DNA from: Chlorokybus atmophyticus
Taxonomy: Eukaryota > Streptophyta > Chlorokybophyceae > Chlorokybales > Chlorokybaceae
DNA length: 33,324 nucleotides
Direction of reading: 5' to 3'
Assembly: GCA_009103225.1 (NCBI GenBank)
Contig: RHPI01001202.1
Span: forward strand, 408,948 to 442,271
The notes beneath the pieces are model-generated. The model saw nothing but the letters and a program-made list of their open reading frames with translations. It was not told the DNA's origin and searched no databases. Positions 1 through 9,648 of this stretch are shown here, one piece after another. Positions within the stretch are counted from its first letter, which is position 1, and every line of letters starts with the position of its first letter. Position numbers and translations under genes: made by a program.

Positions 1-21
1 CACCCACCCACACTCACTTAC

Positions 22-2396
22 TTGCTTATTCCCATCAGGTGTCCCCTGAACGTCTTCAACAAGTTCCATCCCGCCACCGGCGCCGCATCAAAGGTCAATT
101 CCAGGAACGGGTTGGCTCTCGGTGCTAATGGCACCTGCGCTCCTGTCCCGATCCCGTTTCCGGTGTTATTGGTTCCCGAATTGGGACCAGGACCAACCTT
201 CCTTGCGGGGGAACCAGTTGTGGCCTTGCGGGCGGCCCCGGTGTTTTTTGACGTTGTTGTTGTGGTGGTTGTTTTCTTGGAGGGCTGCTCGGACGGTAGC
301 ATGTTGTTGTTGCTGTTATTGTTGCTTTCGGATACGGCCTGCTGCTGCTGCTCGAGCTGCTTCAAGTTGCCCTCCAACACAGCCACCTGTGTATATGGTG
401 TATGATGTGTGTGAGTTGTGTATGTCTTGAATGGCGACCCCAACCTTGCGCGCATGCGTGTGCGTGTGTTCATCCTTGCCTTTGCGGATAAGCGGTCACG
501 TTCGAGCTTCACAAGCATCTTCTCCTTCATGGCCGCTTCATACTTGTGTCGGAGCTCCCGGATGGTCGGCTCGTACTGACCGTAGTGCTTCCTCAACCTC
601 TGGAGACACAGACAGAGACACCGAGTCATGAACACCCTCTCATCCCTGTCTCATTCCCAACATGACTCTCTTCCCCCTCCCCCCCCCCGACACCTTGATG
701 TCGTTGATGAGTCGCGTCTTCTCCTGCGCCACGCGGCGGTGGTGCATGCGATGCAGGTCGCGCTCGCGACGGAACTTGTCCCACGTCGCCGTCGCCTTAC
801 TGCGAGGAGAGGGAGGGGGACAAACATGTGGGTATGTGCGTGGGTGCGTGGGTGGGTGGGTGGGGTGGGGGTGGGTGGGTGGGTGGGGACAGCGCATCAG
901 AAGTTACCGTACCCACCCAACATAACTCGCTTTGCACATACACACCCACACCCACCCACCCACATACTTTGCAATGTCCGTTGCTGCCTTGAGGTCCCCC
1001 CTCGTCCCCTCCAGCGCCTCCTCCAGCGCTCTGCACCTCGCGTACGCGTCCGGCATCGCGTTGTTGTTGTCCCCTCCTCCACTGATACCGGTGTTGTTGG
1101 GGCCCGAGACGGTGTCGGGCCCGCCTGGCGACTCGAGGCACCAGGAGGGGAGACGGCCGGAGTCCTTGGACTCGTACCATTCGGTCTGTTGGAGGATGGA
1201 TAAGTGTGTGTGTGTGTGCTTGCATGCGTGCGTGCGTCAGGGAGTGTGTGGAAGCGGCGGTAGATGGATGCGCGCGTGCGTGTGCATGCATGCATGCATG
1301 CATACGCACGCACATGCGCACACGTGTTCATGCACGCACGCACGCACGGCCCCCCTCCACCACATGTCCCCACCTCATCCCCCCCAAACCACACCGCTCA
1401 CCTCAAACGCTTCCAGCGCGCGCGCCAGTCCCGCCCTCGCCAGGAAGTTGCGCACGAAGTCGTCGGGCGGTTCGGGCGCGCGGCTCGACGACGCCTCGCG
1501 ATTGATGATGTTGCTAGTCCTGTAGCCGGTATGACCACCGCTGGTATGCGCCGCTGGTGAAGACATAAAAGGGAAAGAGAGTTGGGAGACTCATCTAGTG
1601 CATGCTACAGTGTTTCTAAGCATGCATGCGTGGGCTTGTGTGGGTGTGATTGAGTGGGTAGTGCGAGGGTAGGCGCGTGGATGTGTGCATGTGTGTGTAC
1701 GCGCATAGGTGTATGTTTGTGCGCGTGATTCACTTGCATTCCCCACCCCATTCCTCACCCTTGCGTTCCCTTATCCCATGCAGCGCCCTCAGCGCCTGCT
1801 CCAGGTCCTCCGAGTCCCGCGCGTCTGCCTCCGCATCCTCCGCTCCTCCCTCTTCGTTGCTGCGTGCGGCGTCGTCCTCCACCAGCTCGTAGGCGAAGTC
1901 GTCGTCGGAATCGTCCAACGCAACCTCTGCGGGTTAGGTTGGGGTTTTTGATATAGGTGGGTTGGTTTATCAGTAGCCACATTCGTCCCCCTGATGAGTC
2001 TTCTCTGACTGTGTTTGTGTAACCCATGACGACGATCTTAAAACAACATCTGCATGATGATACCAGACTGTATGTGTGCTGAAATCAGAGCAGCTGCACA
2101 TTTTGCTTGTACTTGTCTGGTTGAACACTGAGTTGTAGGCTTTCGCCCCTCTCTCTGTGCATAAGAGAGCAGGGAGGGCAAGCACTCACACTCCACTCCA
2201 GATTTCAGTATACGGACTCAAAATCAAATTTCTACACAGCAAACCTTCTTATGCTTACTGGATTTTGATTTTTTTAAACAACAACAAGAGCAAGATCGCT
2301 GTTTGCCACTGTGACGAAGAAACACCAGGTAAGGTAAAACACTTGACACGAGGACTTACGCTCAAGCGTGAACTCATCCTCGGCCACGTCCGTCAT
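22..2396 (-). CDS. SPAG16: PF20/SPAG16 axonemal central-pair protein, N-terminal part (exons 1-7, runs off the left edge)
   Basis: Orthologue of Chlamydomonas PF20 / animal SPAG16, a WD-repeat protein of the central apparatus of motile 9+2 flagella. Exons on the minus strand, phases all matching: 2396-2360, 1926-1759, 1553-1402, 1185-968, 799-694, 599-480, 386-22. Residues about 14-68 are acidic. A LisH-like motif (DFVRNFLARAGLARALEAFE, about 100-119) is followed by TEWYE. Exon 5 encodes WDKFRRERDLHRMHHRRV and exon 6 the coiled coil RLRKHYGQYEPTIRELRHKY, both hallmark SPAG16 blocks. Exon 7 has a Gln/Asn/Thr-rich linker and then the first GH of the WD40 propeller. It ends at a GTAAGT donor at position 21, so the WD domain lies outside the window. 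The ATG at 2396 starts MTDVAEDEFTLE and fits the family's acidic N-terminus. The intron 479-387 uses a GC donor. Family identity is firm; exact borders are predicted. Confidence 0.9.
387..479 (-). other. GC-AG intron in PF20 (intron 6)
   Basis: Between exons 6 and 7 the minus strand reads AAG then GCAAGG at the donor and ATATACACAG at the acceptor. No GT donor gives a clean SAK-VAVLE junction in the coiled coil. The intron is 93 nt, a multiple of three, and open, so an unspliced message would stay in frame and insert 31 residues rich in Thr, Arg and His. GTTGGG further inside is a weaker GT alternative that would add ten or so non-family residues. Confidence 0.6.
827..963. repeat. GGGT/CCCA repeat tracts at both ends of PF20 intron 4
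   Basis: The plus strand has repeated GGGTGGGT units at about 827-888 and repeated CACCCACC units at about 944-963. Both lie in the PF20 intron 967-800. In the transcript the first tract met after the donor is GGGU-rich and the tract before the acceptor is CCCA-rich, so the intron ends can pair. The plus-strand G runs could also form a G-quadruplex in single-stranded DNA. Confidence 0.75.
1203..1347. repeat. Alternating purine-pyrimidine repeats in PF20 intron 3
   Basis: The tract holds runs of GTGTGT, GCATGCATGCATGCAT and ACGCACGCACGC. It falls between the donor at 1401 and the acceptor at 1186. Such alternating tracts are prone to Z-DNA and slippage. On the transcript strand GUGCGUGCG lies nearer the donor and CACGCACG nearer the acceptor. 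Confidence 0.75.
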
Positions 2397-2827
2397 TGTC
2401 GTCGCCCCTCCTCCTCCTCCTCCTCCTCCTCGTACTTCTACTGATACTCGTCCTCCTCCCCGTCCTCCTTCGCCGCCTTCACACCAGCGGCGGCGGCGGC
2501 GGCGGCGGCGGCAGCGGCCTAAAATAGCCTCACGCCAGCCTTTCTGTTTGCTTTCGCCGCCGCAGTGTCACATGACAACCCTGTACCTCAGTCGTAACTC
2601 CGACACGATGCGTTCGCCCCATAGATACGCCTTTGGCCCCTGGGTTACGCCCCTTGCTTTGCTTAACAACCGTAACGCAGTCACGCCCGTGCCCACCAAC
2701 TGTAACAGATCTATCGCTGTGAGTGCAACGCAGCGGCGGCGGCGGCGGCGGACGAGGAGGTGGAGGAGGAAGTGGACAGAAGGAGAGAGGTTGAATTGTG
2801 AATACTGAGGATTAGGGCTACACGGAC
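2397..2827. promoter_or_regulatory. Divergent intergenic region between PF20 and the membrane coiled-coil gene
   Basis: This 431-bp spacer separates the start codons of two divergently transcribed genes, so it should hold both promoters and 5' UTRs. Visible features are a CTC/TCC run at about 2405-2432 just upstream of the PF20 ATG and GGC runs at about 2486-2516 and 2731-2752. No TATA box stands out. The promoter role is inferred from gene arrangement only. Confidence 0.45.
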
Positions 2828-4788
2828 ATGGCGGAGCTTGAGAAGCTCAAGCTGGCGGCCATGAACGCCTCCAGCAGCTTGCAGAGTGCTGCGAGCAGGG
2901 TGTTTGGCAGAGCCAAGTGAGTGCCTTGAGAGTTGCAATTGTACAAAGTTACTTTGACTTGCTTGTCAGGTCAGCACTTGTAGCTGTTTGGAGTCTTGTT
3001 AGCGTATGGTCTGTTGAAAACGACAGATCAGGAAGAGCCAAGGTCACATGCACATTAACCACAGCGTTGGTCACGCGCAATGGTGATTTTTAACTAGGTA
3101 CTGAAGCTGACCAATACACAAGCCCACGAGTTATTACAGCATCACGTTTTCACGTCAAAACAAACCCTTTCAAACATGCACACATGCGTGCGTACACACA
3201 CGCACGTACACACTTGTGCATGGTGCCCAGTACCTCGCACACGCAGACACAAACAGAGATAGTCAGTCAGTTCGCTCAATACACCAAGTGACAGTAAGCA
3301 CTTGCTTCCATTTCACTTTTTAATACAACAGACAACCAATCACTCCCCGTAACCACCTCCCCCTCTCCTCCCCCTTCTCTCCCAGCTCCTTTTCCACCCG
3401 CTCCCTCGCCACCAAAGCCGCCCTCCTCTCCCTCCTCCTCGTCGCCGCCGGCATGCTCGCCGTCACTCTCCCCCGCAGTAACAACAGCAGCAGTGCAGTC
3501 TCAAACAGCGACACAGACAACAGTGTAGATAAGGAGGGGATGGACAAGGAAGCCATCGAGAAGGCGGATCTGGCGAGGGAAGAGTCGGCGAAAGCGATCG
3601 CTGTCAAAGCAAGGAAACTAGCTGAGAAGGTGAGAGTGTTGTTGTTGGTGGTGTGGGTGTGGGTGTGGGTGTGGGAACTAACGTCTCTGTACTACTGCTG
3701 CAGGACTTCAAGTCGGATATAAAGTCGTTGAAAACGGAGCTCAAGTCTCACAAGCGGGCGCTGTCAGAGCAGTCCAAGTCCATAGACGAGCTTGAAGTGA
3801 GTCGCACAACCACACACACACACACTTCCACACGACCTCCACATGACACACAACCACCCTACAGCAAGCGTCCAAGGACACGGCCAAGCGTCACGCGGAC
3901 GAGGTTTCTGGCCTGAAGTCACTCGCAAAGGAGGCCGATGCGCGCCACGCCAAGGAGGTGAAGGACCTGATGGAGCAGCTGGAGGCGAGGCAGAGGGCAC
4001 ACTCCCAGAAAACTGTAAGTACAAAGGAGTGTGATCCTGTGTATGTGTGTGTGTGCGGGTGTGTGTGACTGATGTGTGTGTGTGGGATAGGTTGGTATGG
4101 CGGAGGACTGGGAGAAAGAAAAGATGGACGTGGCGCAGGCGGCTGTGATAGCCGTGCAAGACTGCCGCAACCAGGGGGAAGCTGCCGTCGCAGCCCTCAC
4201 CGCCACCCTCTATGACACCCAACAAGTAGGCGCACAGGCACACGTGTGCACGTGTGTAGAGTCATACCTGAGCACATGATCGTATATGTGCATCCTTCCG
4301 CATACGCATGTATATGTCATGATCATGTTTGAGTTGACCCGCATTAGGCAGGGGTGCTGCTTGTATGAACCATCTGAACCCCGCACAAACACATGTATAC
4401 ACACACGTACACGTGCAGGAGCTTGCGTGGACACGTGGCAACCTCACGGACGCCCTCACCCAAGTCACCTTCCGTGACTTATTCATCAAAGACCTCAACT
4501 CGCAAATTGACGCCGAGAAAGTCAAGTAAGACTCCGTGTTCCACATACCCACATCACCCACACCAGCCAACATTCTCACAACATGTGCCCCCTTGCAGGG
4601 TGCAGCAGCTGGACGACGAGTTGTTCGAGTCCCGCCACGCAAAGGCGTATCTGGCGGACCGGTTCGGGAAGGACAAGAAGGAAGAGAAGGATGATGAGGG
4701 TGATGTGGATGAGGAGGAGGGTGACGAGGAGGGTGAGGAGGAGGTAAGGTTTGAGAGGAGGCGGAGTTTACGCGGCCGGTTTGATTGA
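2828..4788 (+). CDS. Single-pass membrane protein with a long coiled coil, function unknown
   Basis: Seven exons, all GT-AG and in phase: 2828-2916, 3386-3629, 3704-3796, 3865-4014, 4091-4225, 4419-4525, 4599-4788, giving 335 residues. Residues 1-36 form a Lys/Arg-containing, partly amphipathic segment. Residues about 41-58 (AALLSLLLVAAGMLAVTL) form one hydrophobic helix with positive charges before it, which suggests a type II signal anchor. NxS/T sequons follow at about 62-65 and again in exon 6 (GNLTDAL), which fits a lumenal C-terminal part. Residues about 85-300 are heptad-like and rich in Lys, Glu and Ala. The tail holds a strongly acidic stretch (EGDVDEEEGDEEGEEE) and then a basic end (RRRSLRGRFD). 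The final exon also contains GAG-GTAAGG, a possible donor to further exons. I do not recognise a family; a Golgi or ER tether-like protein is only a guess. Confidence 0.75.
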
Positions 4789-7225
4789 TGTGTTGATATT
4801 GTGTTCAAATGGTGGAATGGAAGCTTATCTGTAGCATATGGACAATAATCAAGTTGAGTTGTTGCAGCTGATTGTGTAGCTTGCGTGTGAAAGCTTGCAA
4901 GCATATCGCATGGTGCTGTGGAAGCGGTTTCCGTTTCTTGACTTGCTAGAAATAAGCTGGCAAGCTGTAATGTAGATATGGCATTCGGTACGATATGTTG
5001 GCTGGTTGATACTTGTACTTTTGCAGTGGTTCTTTACATAGATGCCCACGTACATCACGCAACCAGCACCAAACACACACTCAGATAATTGCAGTCGAGT
5101 TGCAATAAAACTGCCGTGCTCTTCTGCTGTTGCTATTGCATTCACTTAGGTATGAGTGGCTAGTCTCGGCTCTCAGTCTTGGCTTTAACGTGCTTGGCAG
5201 GCCGCTGCGTATAAGCACGCGCTTGCGTGTGAGTGCGTGTGTGTTGTTATGTGTGTGCAAGCGCGTACGTGTGCTTCTGAACATGTGTGTGCTTGTGTGC
5301 GCGTGCTTGCAGGTAACATCCTATGTACATGTACATATGTGCATGCTTGCGCGCGCGTGCATGTGGACTGAGATCATCTGACTTATCAGCCACAGACACT
5401 TGCATGTGCATCGTAATGAAAGTTCAACATGCATTGCTCGTTGCTATCGGTGGCCCCGATGCGGCCATTATTCTGGGTGATGCCAGTCTCTACCAAGCCA
5501 AAACTAGCAACACCATCACAACGTATGGCATAAAATGGATGCACACCATGCCGTGCACACACAAGGTGTGCGCTAACACACGCACCCAGGCACCGAGTAC
5601 TCAAAACAAAACCACAAAACACCAACTCCCACCCATCTACTACACTTACCACAAGTAGACCTATGGGGCTGGCCAAGGGGGCTAGCTATGTGCAATGCAA
5701 GACACATCAACAGCAGGCAGGTGTGGGCAAGATGTACTAATAATAGCACGTGTCCCCGTCCTGCAGCGTAGGGGAAGAGAGGAGAGGACAAGAGGAGAGG
5801 TGAGTAATGTAGCATCGGCAGCTGTTAATGTAACGCCGGTAAATATTGAGTGGGATCAGAGGGCTAATGAAGCATTAATCAAGCGATACACAACCTTTCA
5901 TGGTGGCGTCTTTTGCTACTGGCCTGGTCGGCTAAGCCCTACGTTACAGTTGACGATGACAGGTGCAAAACGATGATGACGCTGACGATGCTGTTAACGC
6001 AGCCTGTACACATTAAGATTGCGCAATCTTGATGCTGAGGGTTGCTTGAGGCACGGTGGCGAATGGAGTGGTTTTTGCAATACATGCTATAGCTACACTC
6101 AAAGGTTGTATTGCCCCATGCACATCCAATTGAATGTTTTGCTCATCGTGCTTCTAGTTTTACTTCCATATATAAAAAATGTCATGTTCAAGGTTTTGTT
6201 TAACGAGAGTGAATTGGACGTTGTGTCATGGCGTTGAGCTAGCCCATTCGTTGTTACAAATGTTGCTTTGTGCTTTTGCTTGTGCTTAACTCAACACTCC
6301 GCATGCGACATGCATGCTTAACACCCCACATTAAGTGCATAAGAGATGATGTGTGACAAGCAACATGTTGTGCAAAACCTCGTTGTAACTCTCATGAATG
6401 CTATTGCACGCGAGCGGCAAACAACAAAGCATTATGTTTACAAACATGTTTAAGGTGAGCATCGTCATGTACTGATTGCGGTGCTTGATATAATATCGAC
6501 TTTCCAACTCACTTGCCGGGCAATCAAACATGTGATATACGAAACATCGGCCAAGTACAACCTGCGCCAAGCAAAGGTGCGATAAGTGCCGCATGTACCA
6601 CTGCTGATGTGTCTTTGCGCATGTTGAACATGTTAAAGACCTACTGTATTGTATCGATAGCGCATGTGTTGCAATTACGCTTTTGTCTTACAAACGCATG
6701 CGCGCCTGTGCAAAAGTTGCACCTGTCCATTTGCTTTGCCAATAAGCGGCTTACTATATTTAGTGAATGTGGGAGGTGCTAATTGTGTATCTCATTGACA
6801 CACATGTGTGGGTTGCATTTGTTGCGCATTGCATGCCATATACAATGTATACTATGCATGCGATCGTTTGTTTCAATCACATGGACGTGCGCTTGTAATC
6901 GTGTGCATACATTGCTTCATTACTCAACATCAACGATGCATTCACACACACCGCCATGTTACGATTAAGGTCACGTTGTTCTTATTAAGATAACACCTCC
7001 AGTTTTTGCCACTCATGAACAAACAAACTGCTTGGCTCATCTGAACAAATCTATACATGACCAGTCACGTCCACTGCTGGTCAACAAGTAGCAGTCTACA
7101 CACCTTGCAATCGGAGGAAAGCACACGCACAAGCCAGCCATTCCTATAACCGTACCCTTGCTGCCTGGTGCGATGGCACAGCTTGCTTCCCGCCCAGACA
7201 GCAAAAACGACATGCGTACACTCGC
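4789..7225. other. 2.4-kb stretch with no recognisable gene
   Basis: Frames here are short and unrelated to known families. The first part (about 5190-5380) carries GTGTGCGTGCGTG-type repeats that create spurious Arg/Cys/Val-rich frames. TGTAA at about 4969 may be the polyadenylation signal of the upstream gene, since chlorophyte algae use UGUAA; this is inference. No tRNA, rRNA or transposon end was recognised. Confidence 0.5.
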
Positions 7226-8031
7226 ATGCGCTCCTACACATTGTTGTTGCCGTTGTCGTCGTCGTCGTCGTTGGCGGCGACGGCGACGGCGACGGCGGCA
7301 TCATCAACCATGGCCCGCTACGAGTCCGTCTCCTACCCCGACGGCGCCCGCTACGACGGCGTCATGTCGCCGCCGCAGGCCAGGAGTGGACGGGGGCGGT
7401 ACCTCCCGGATGACGGCGGGGAGTCGGACAGGGACGGGGACAAAGGGGAGGAGAAGGAGCAGCTGTGGTGCCAGCATAGAGGGGTGCTGGCTTTTCCGGA
7501 TGGAGACAGGTTAGACATGTGCGTGCGTGCGTGCGTGGTTGTTTCAAAGAGTGCGATCGTAATGCATCTGACAATATTCATCTACTCCATGGCCTTGAGG
7601 TGAAGTTTCGATGTAATGCTGTGCTAAGCAACAGATTGTCAGCAAAGAAAAAAAAAACTGCGGAAGCAAGCATTGGCAAGTTTTAAACAGCCTTGCCTGG
7701 CCGTGGCTTGAGATCGAAGAGCCACTTAGAGATTGTCTCCCATGAGACATGTTCTCATGTGCCACTATGGACACAGCATAGAAATCCGCACACATGTGCG
7801 CGTGCATGTGTATGAATGAATGTGCAAAAAAGTTCACACACACACGCGTGCGTGTGCACACGCGCGCATAAACAAGCATGTGCTGGTTGCAGATACGAGG
7901 GCGAGTTCCGGGACAACACAATGCATGGCCTCGGCGTGTACACATGGGGAGCCAATGGTGCTCACTATGCCGGTTGGTGGCGCGCCAACCGCATGCACGG
8001 CTGCGGCGTCAAGGCAAGTGTAGTGATTTCT

Positions 8032-8072
<41 letters not shown>

Positions 8073-8682
8073 GCGCGAGTATGTAGCTGAGGGTATGCGT
8101 GCACACGTATGCCCATGTCCAACCTCTGCGCAACAAAACGCATGCACACACATACACGCGCATGTGCACACTTGCGCGCACATGCACAACACAAGCTGCA
8201 GGTGCACCCGGGGGGTGTAGTAGAGGAGGGCGAGTGGGCAGAGGACGCCTTTGCTGGCACGCACATGTCGTGCCCCATCCCCGAAGCCCGCCGCGCCGCC
8301 GCCGAGGCCACGCGCCTCGCCACCCGCACCCGCACACTCCTCACCCCTGATCATGGTAAGCTTGTGTGTATGCAAGCGTGTGCGTGTGTGCGTCTGTATA
8401 GGTGCGTCTCGCGCGTGTGTCTGCTTGCATGCATTTGCCTGAGCACTTCAACCCACACATGCACATGTGTCAATTGCATAGCCCTAACCCTCACTGCATG
8501 CATGCTGCACAGGCGAGGAGGGGCCGTCTACCAGCGGTGCTTCTTCAACATCATCATCTGAGGCAGACGCCAAACCAAGTACACGCCAGCAGCGGCCTGT
8601 TTCACATGCAATGGCCGCGATATCGCAAAGCGCTCGGGTATGCCTTGAAACAAGTTATATGTATGTTGGGTTTATGCGTTAG
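7226..8682 (+). CDS. MORN-repeat protein, possibly related to plant TIC100/EMB1211
   Basis: Four exons: 7226 (or 7310)-7509, 7893-8013, 8202-8355, 8513-8682; the middle intron has a GC donor. Starting at 7226 gives 242 residues with a Ser/Ala/Thr-rich N-terminus that could be a targeting peptide; the ATG at 7310 (CAACCATGG) gives 214. Exons 1-3 encode about three MORN repeats, with joined motifs GDRYEGEFRDNTMHGLGVYTW (interrupted by the first intron after GDR), AHYAGWWRANRMHGCGVKV and VVEEGEWAEDAFAG. An Ala/Arg-rich helix (EARRAAAEATRLATRTRTLL) follows and then a Ser-rich tail ending at TAG 8680-8682. MORN repeats bind membranes or act as protein scaffolds. The order 'MORN, EGEW, Ala-rich helix' recalls TIC100 of the plastid inner-envelope import complex, but I hold that link weakly. 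The 3' end could instead continue through the GTATGC donor near 8638. Confidence 0.7.
8014..8201 (+). other. GC-AG intron in the MORN gene, containing an (AC)n microsatellite
   Basis: Exon 2 ends GGCGTCAAG and is followed by GCAAGT, a good donor except for GC in place of GT. The acceptor is CAAGCTGCAG before GTGCACCCG, and joining restores GVK-VHPGG within a MORN repeat. The intron holds a long (AC)n run at about 8036-8072 and GCGC/CACATGCAC repeats near the acceptor. Confidence 0.65.
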
Positions 8683-9648
8683 CTGACTTGATTTGTGGTC
8701 GAGTTGTGCGCAGCGGTTTTGGCACAACTTGCTGCATCAACCAGGTAATGGGGCCCGCGCTGATGGCAGAGTTAGGTTGAGCACAGATGAACACCATAGC
8801 CACAGGCCGAGGGCATAACGTGATTGTCAACTCAACATTCTGTTGGGAATGTACATACATGCAAAGCCGTGTGACAATGTCGTTGTAGCTTGTGTGATTT
8901 CGGTTGACGTGGTGAGCTGTGCATTTTGTGTTTGAGTGACAATAACATGGGTGCGGGGTGAGAGGGACAGCGAGCCAAGTGAATGTGCAAGCTAGTTATT
9001 GGGATGTTGTTTGACAGGTTGCAGGTCAGTCACATGAGAGTCACTTCAACAATTGCGCATGACCTGGGCGATTTGTAATAAAGTCACAGTCTGTCTTGGT
9101 CACATCATTGTTGCGTCAGCATCAACAATGCAACAGTGGTTAACAAGAGGCCTGCGGGCAACAGTATAAACATTGCGCATGCAGGGTGGGCTACTGATCG
9201 CACACTGCCCAACCCTGCTTACATAAGAGGCATACAATCTTTTGTGCGCCAGCAGTCTCGCATCCTCCATGGACATTTCTGTCTCGCATTGTTTGTACAC
9301 AACCTCCGTCCCAACCAGTACTTGTTGCACATTAAGTGCACACTCAACCCAGCATTGTCACAGTATGCTCTGTGGTACACATCTCTCTCGTCTCGCACAT
9401 TCCAACCATGAAGGTGCCCCGACCGGTACCGGGTCTTACTTCAAACAGCTTGTCTGCACACCATGCAACGTAAAGACGGAGCAGCTTATGCAGCCATACC
9501 TTTTCAAGACCTTTTAACAGGGCGTGATAAAGAATAAACTTGTTTTATAACAGGAGTAGCAACTGTCGCAGACCTCAGGCATAAACGAGAGGCCTTGCTG
9601 TCACGGCTGACAGCTACAAATGTACAACACACTACTGCTACAAAGAAC
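8683..9648. other. Convergent spacer between the MORN gene and Brr2, no gene seen
   Basis: This region should contain the 3' UTRs of two convergent genes. A plus-strand TGTAA lies at about 9075 (TTGTAATAAAG) and a minus-strand TGTAA at about 9220, and either could serve as a polyadenylation signal. Open frames here have no recognisable content. Confidence 0.5.

Noticed and set aside
797-1394. Long overlapping frames of 160-197 codons on both strands with His/Thr/Arg/Pro repeats
   Set aside because: They translate GT/CA and CCCA simple repeats inside PF20 introns and conflict with the well-supported exons.
4740-4788. Using GAG-GTAAGG near 4743 as a donor in the coiled-coil gene
   Set aside because: The frame continues to a nearby stop with a plausible basic tail and no downstream exon was recognised; kept only as an alternative.
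5130-6237. Several frames of 70-110 codons in the spacer after the coiled-coil gene
   Set aside because: Cys/Val/His-rich repeat translations or short frames without motifs, splice context or family likeness.
7834-8375. Minus-strand frames of 103-167 codons over the MORN gene
   Set aside because: Built on the (AC)n and GCGC repeats and antisense to MORN exons.
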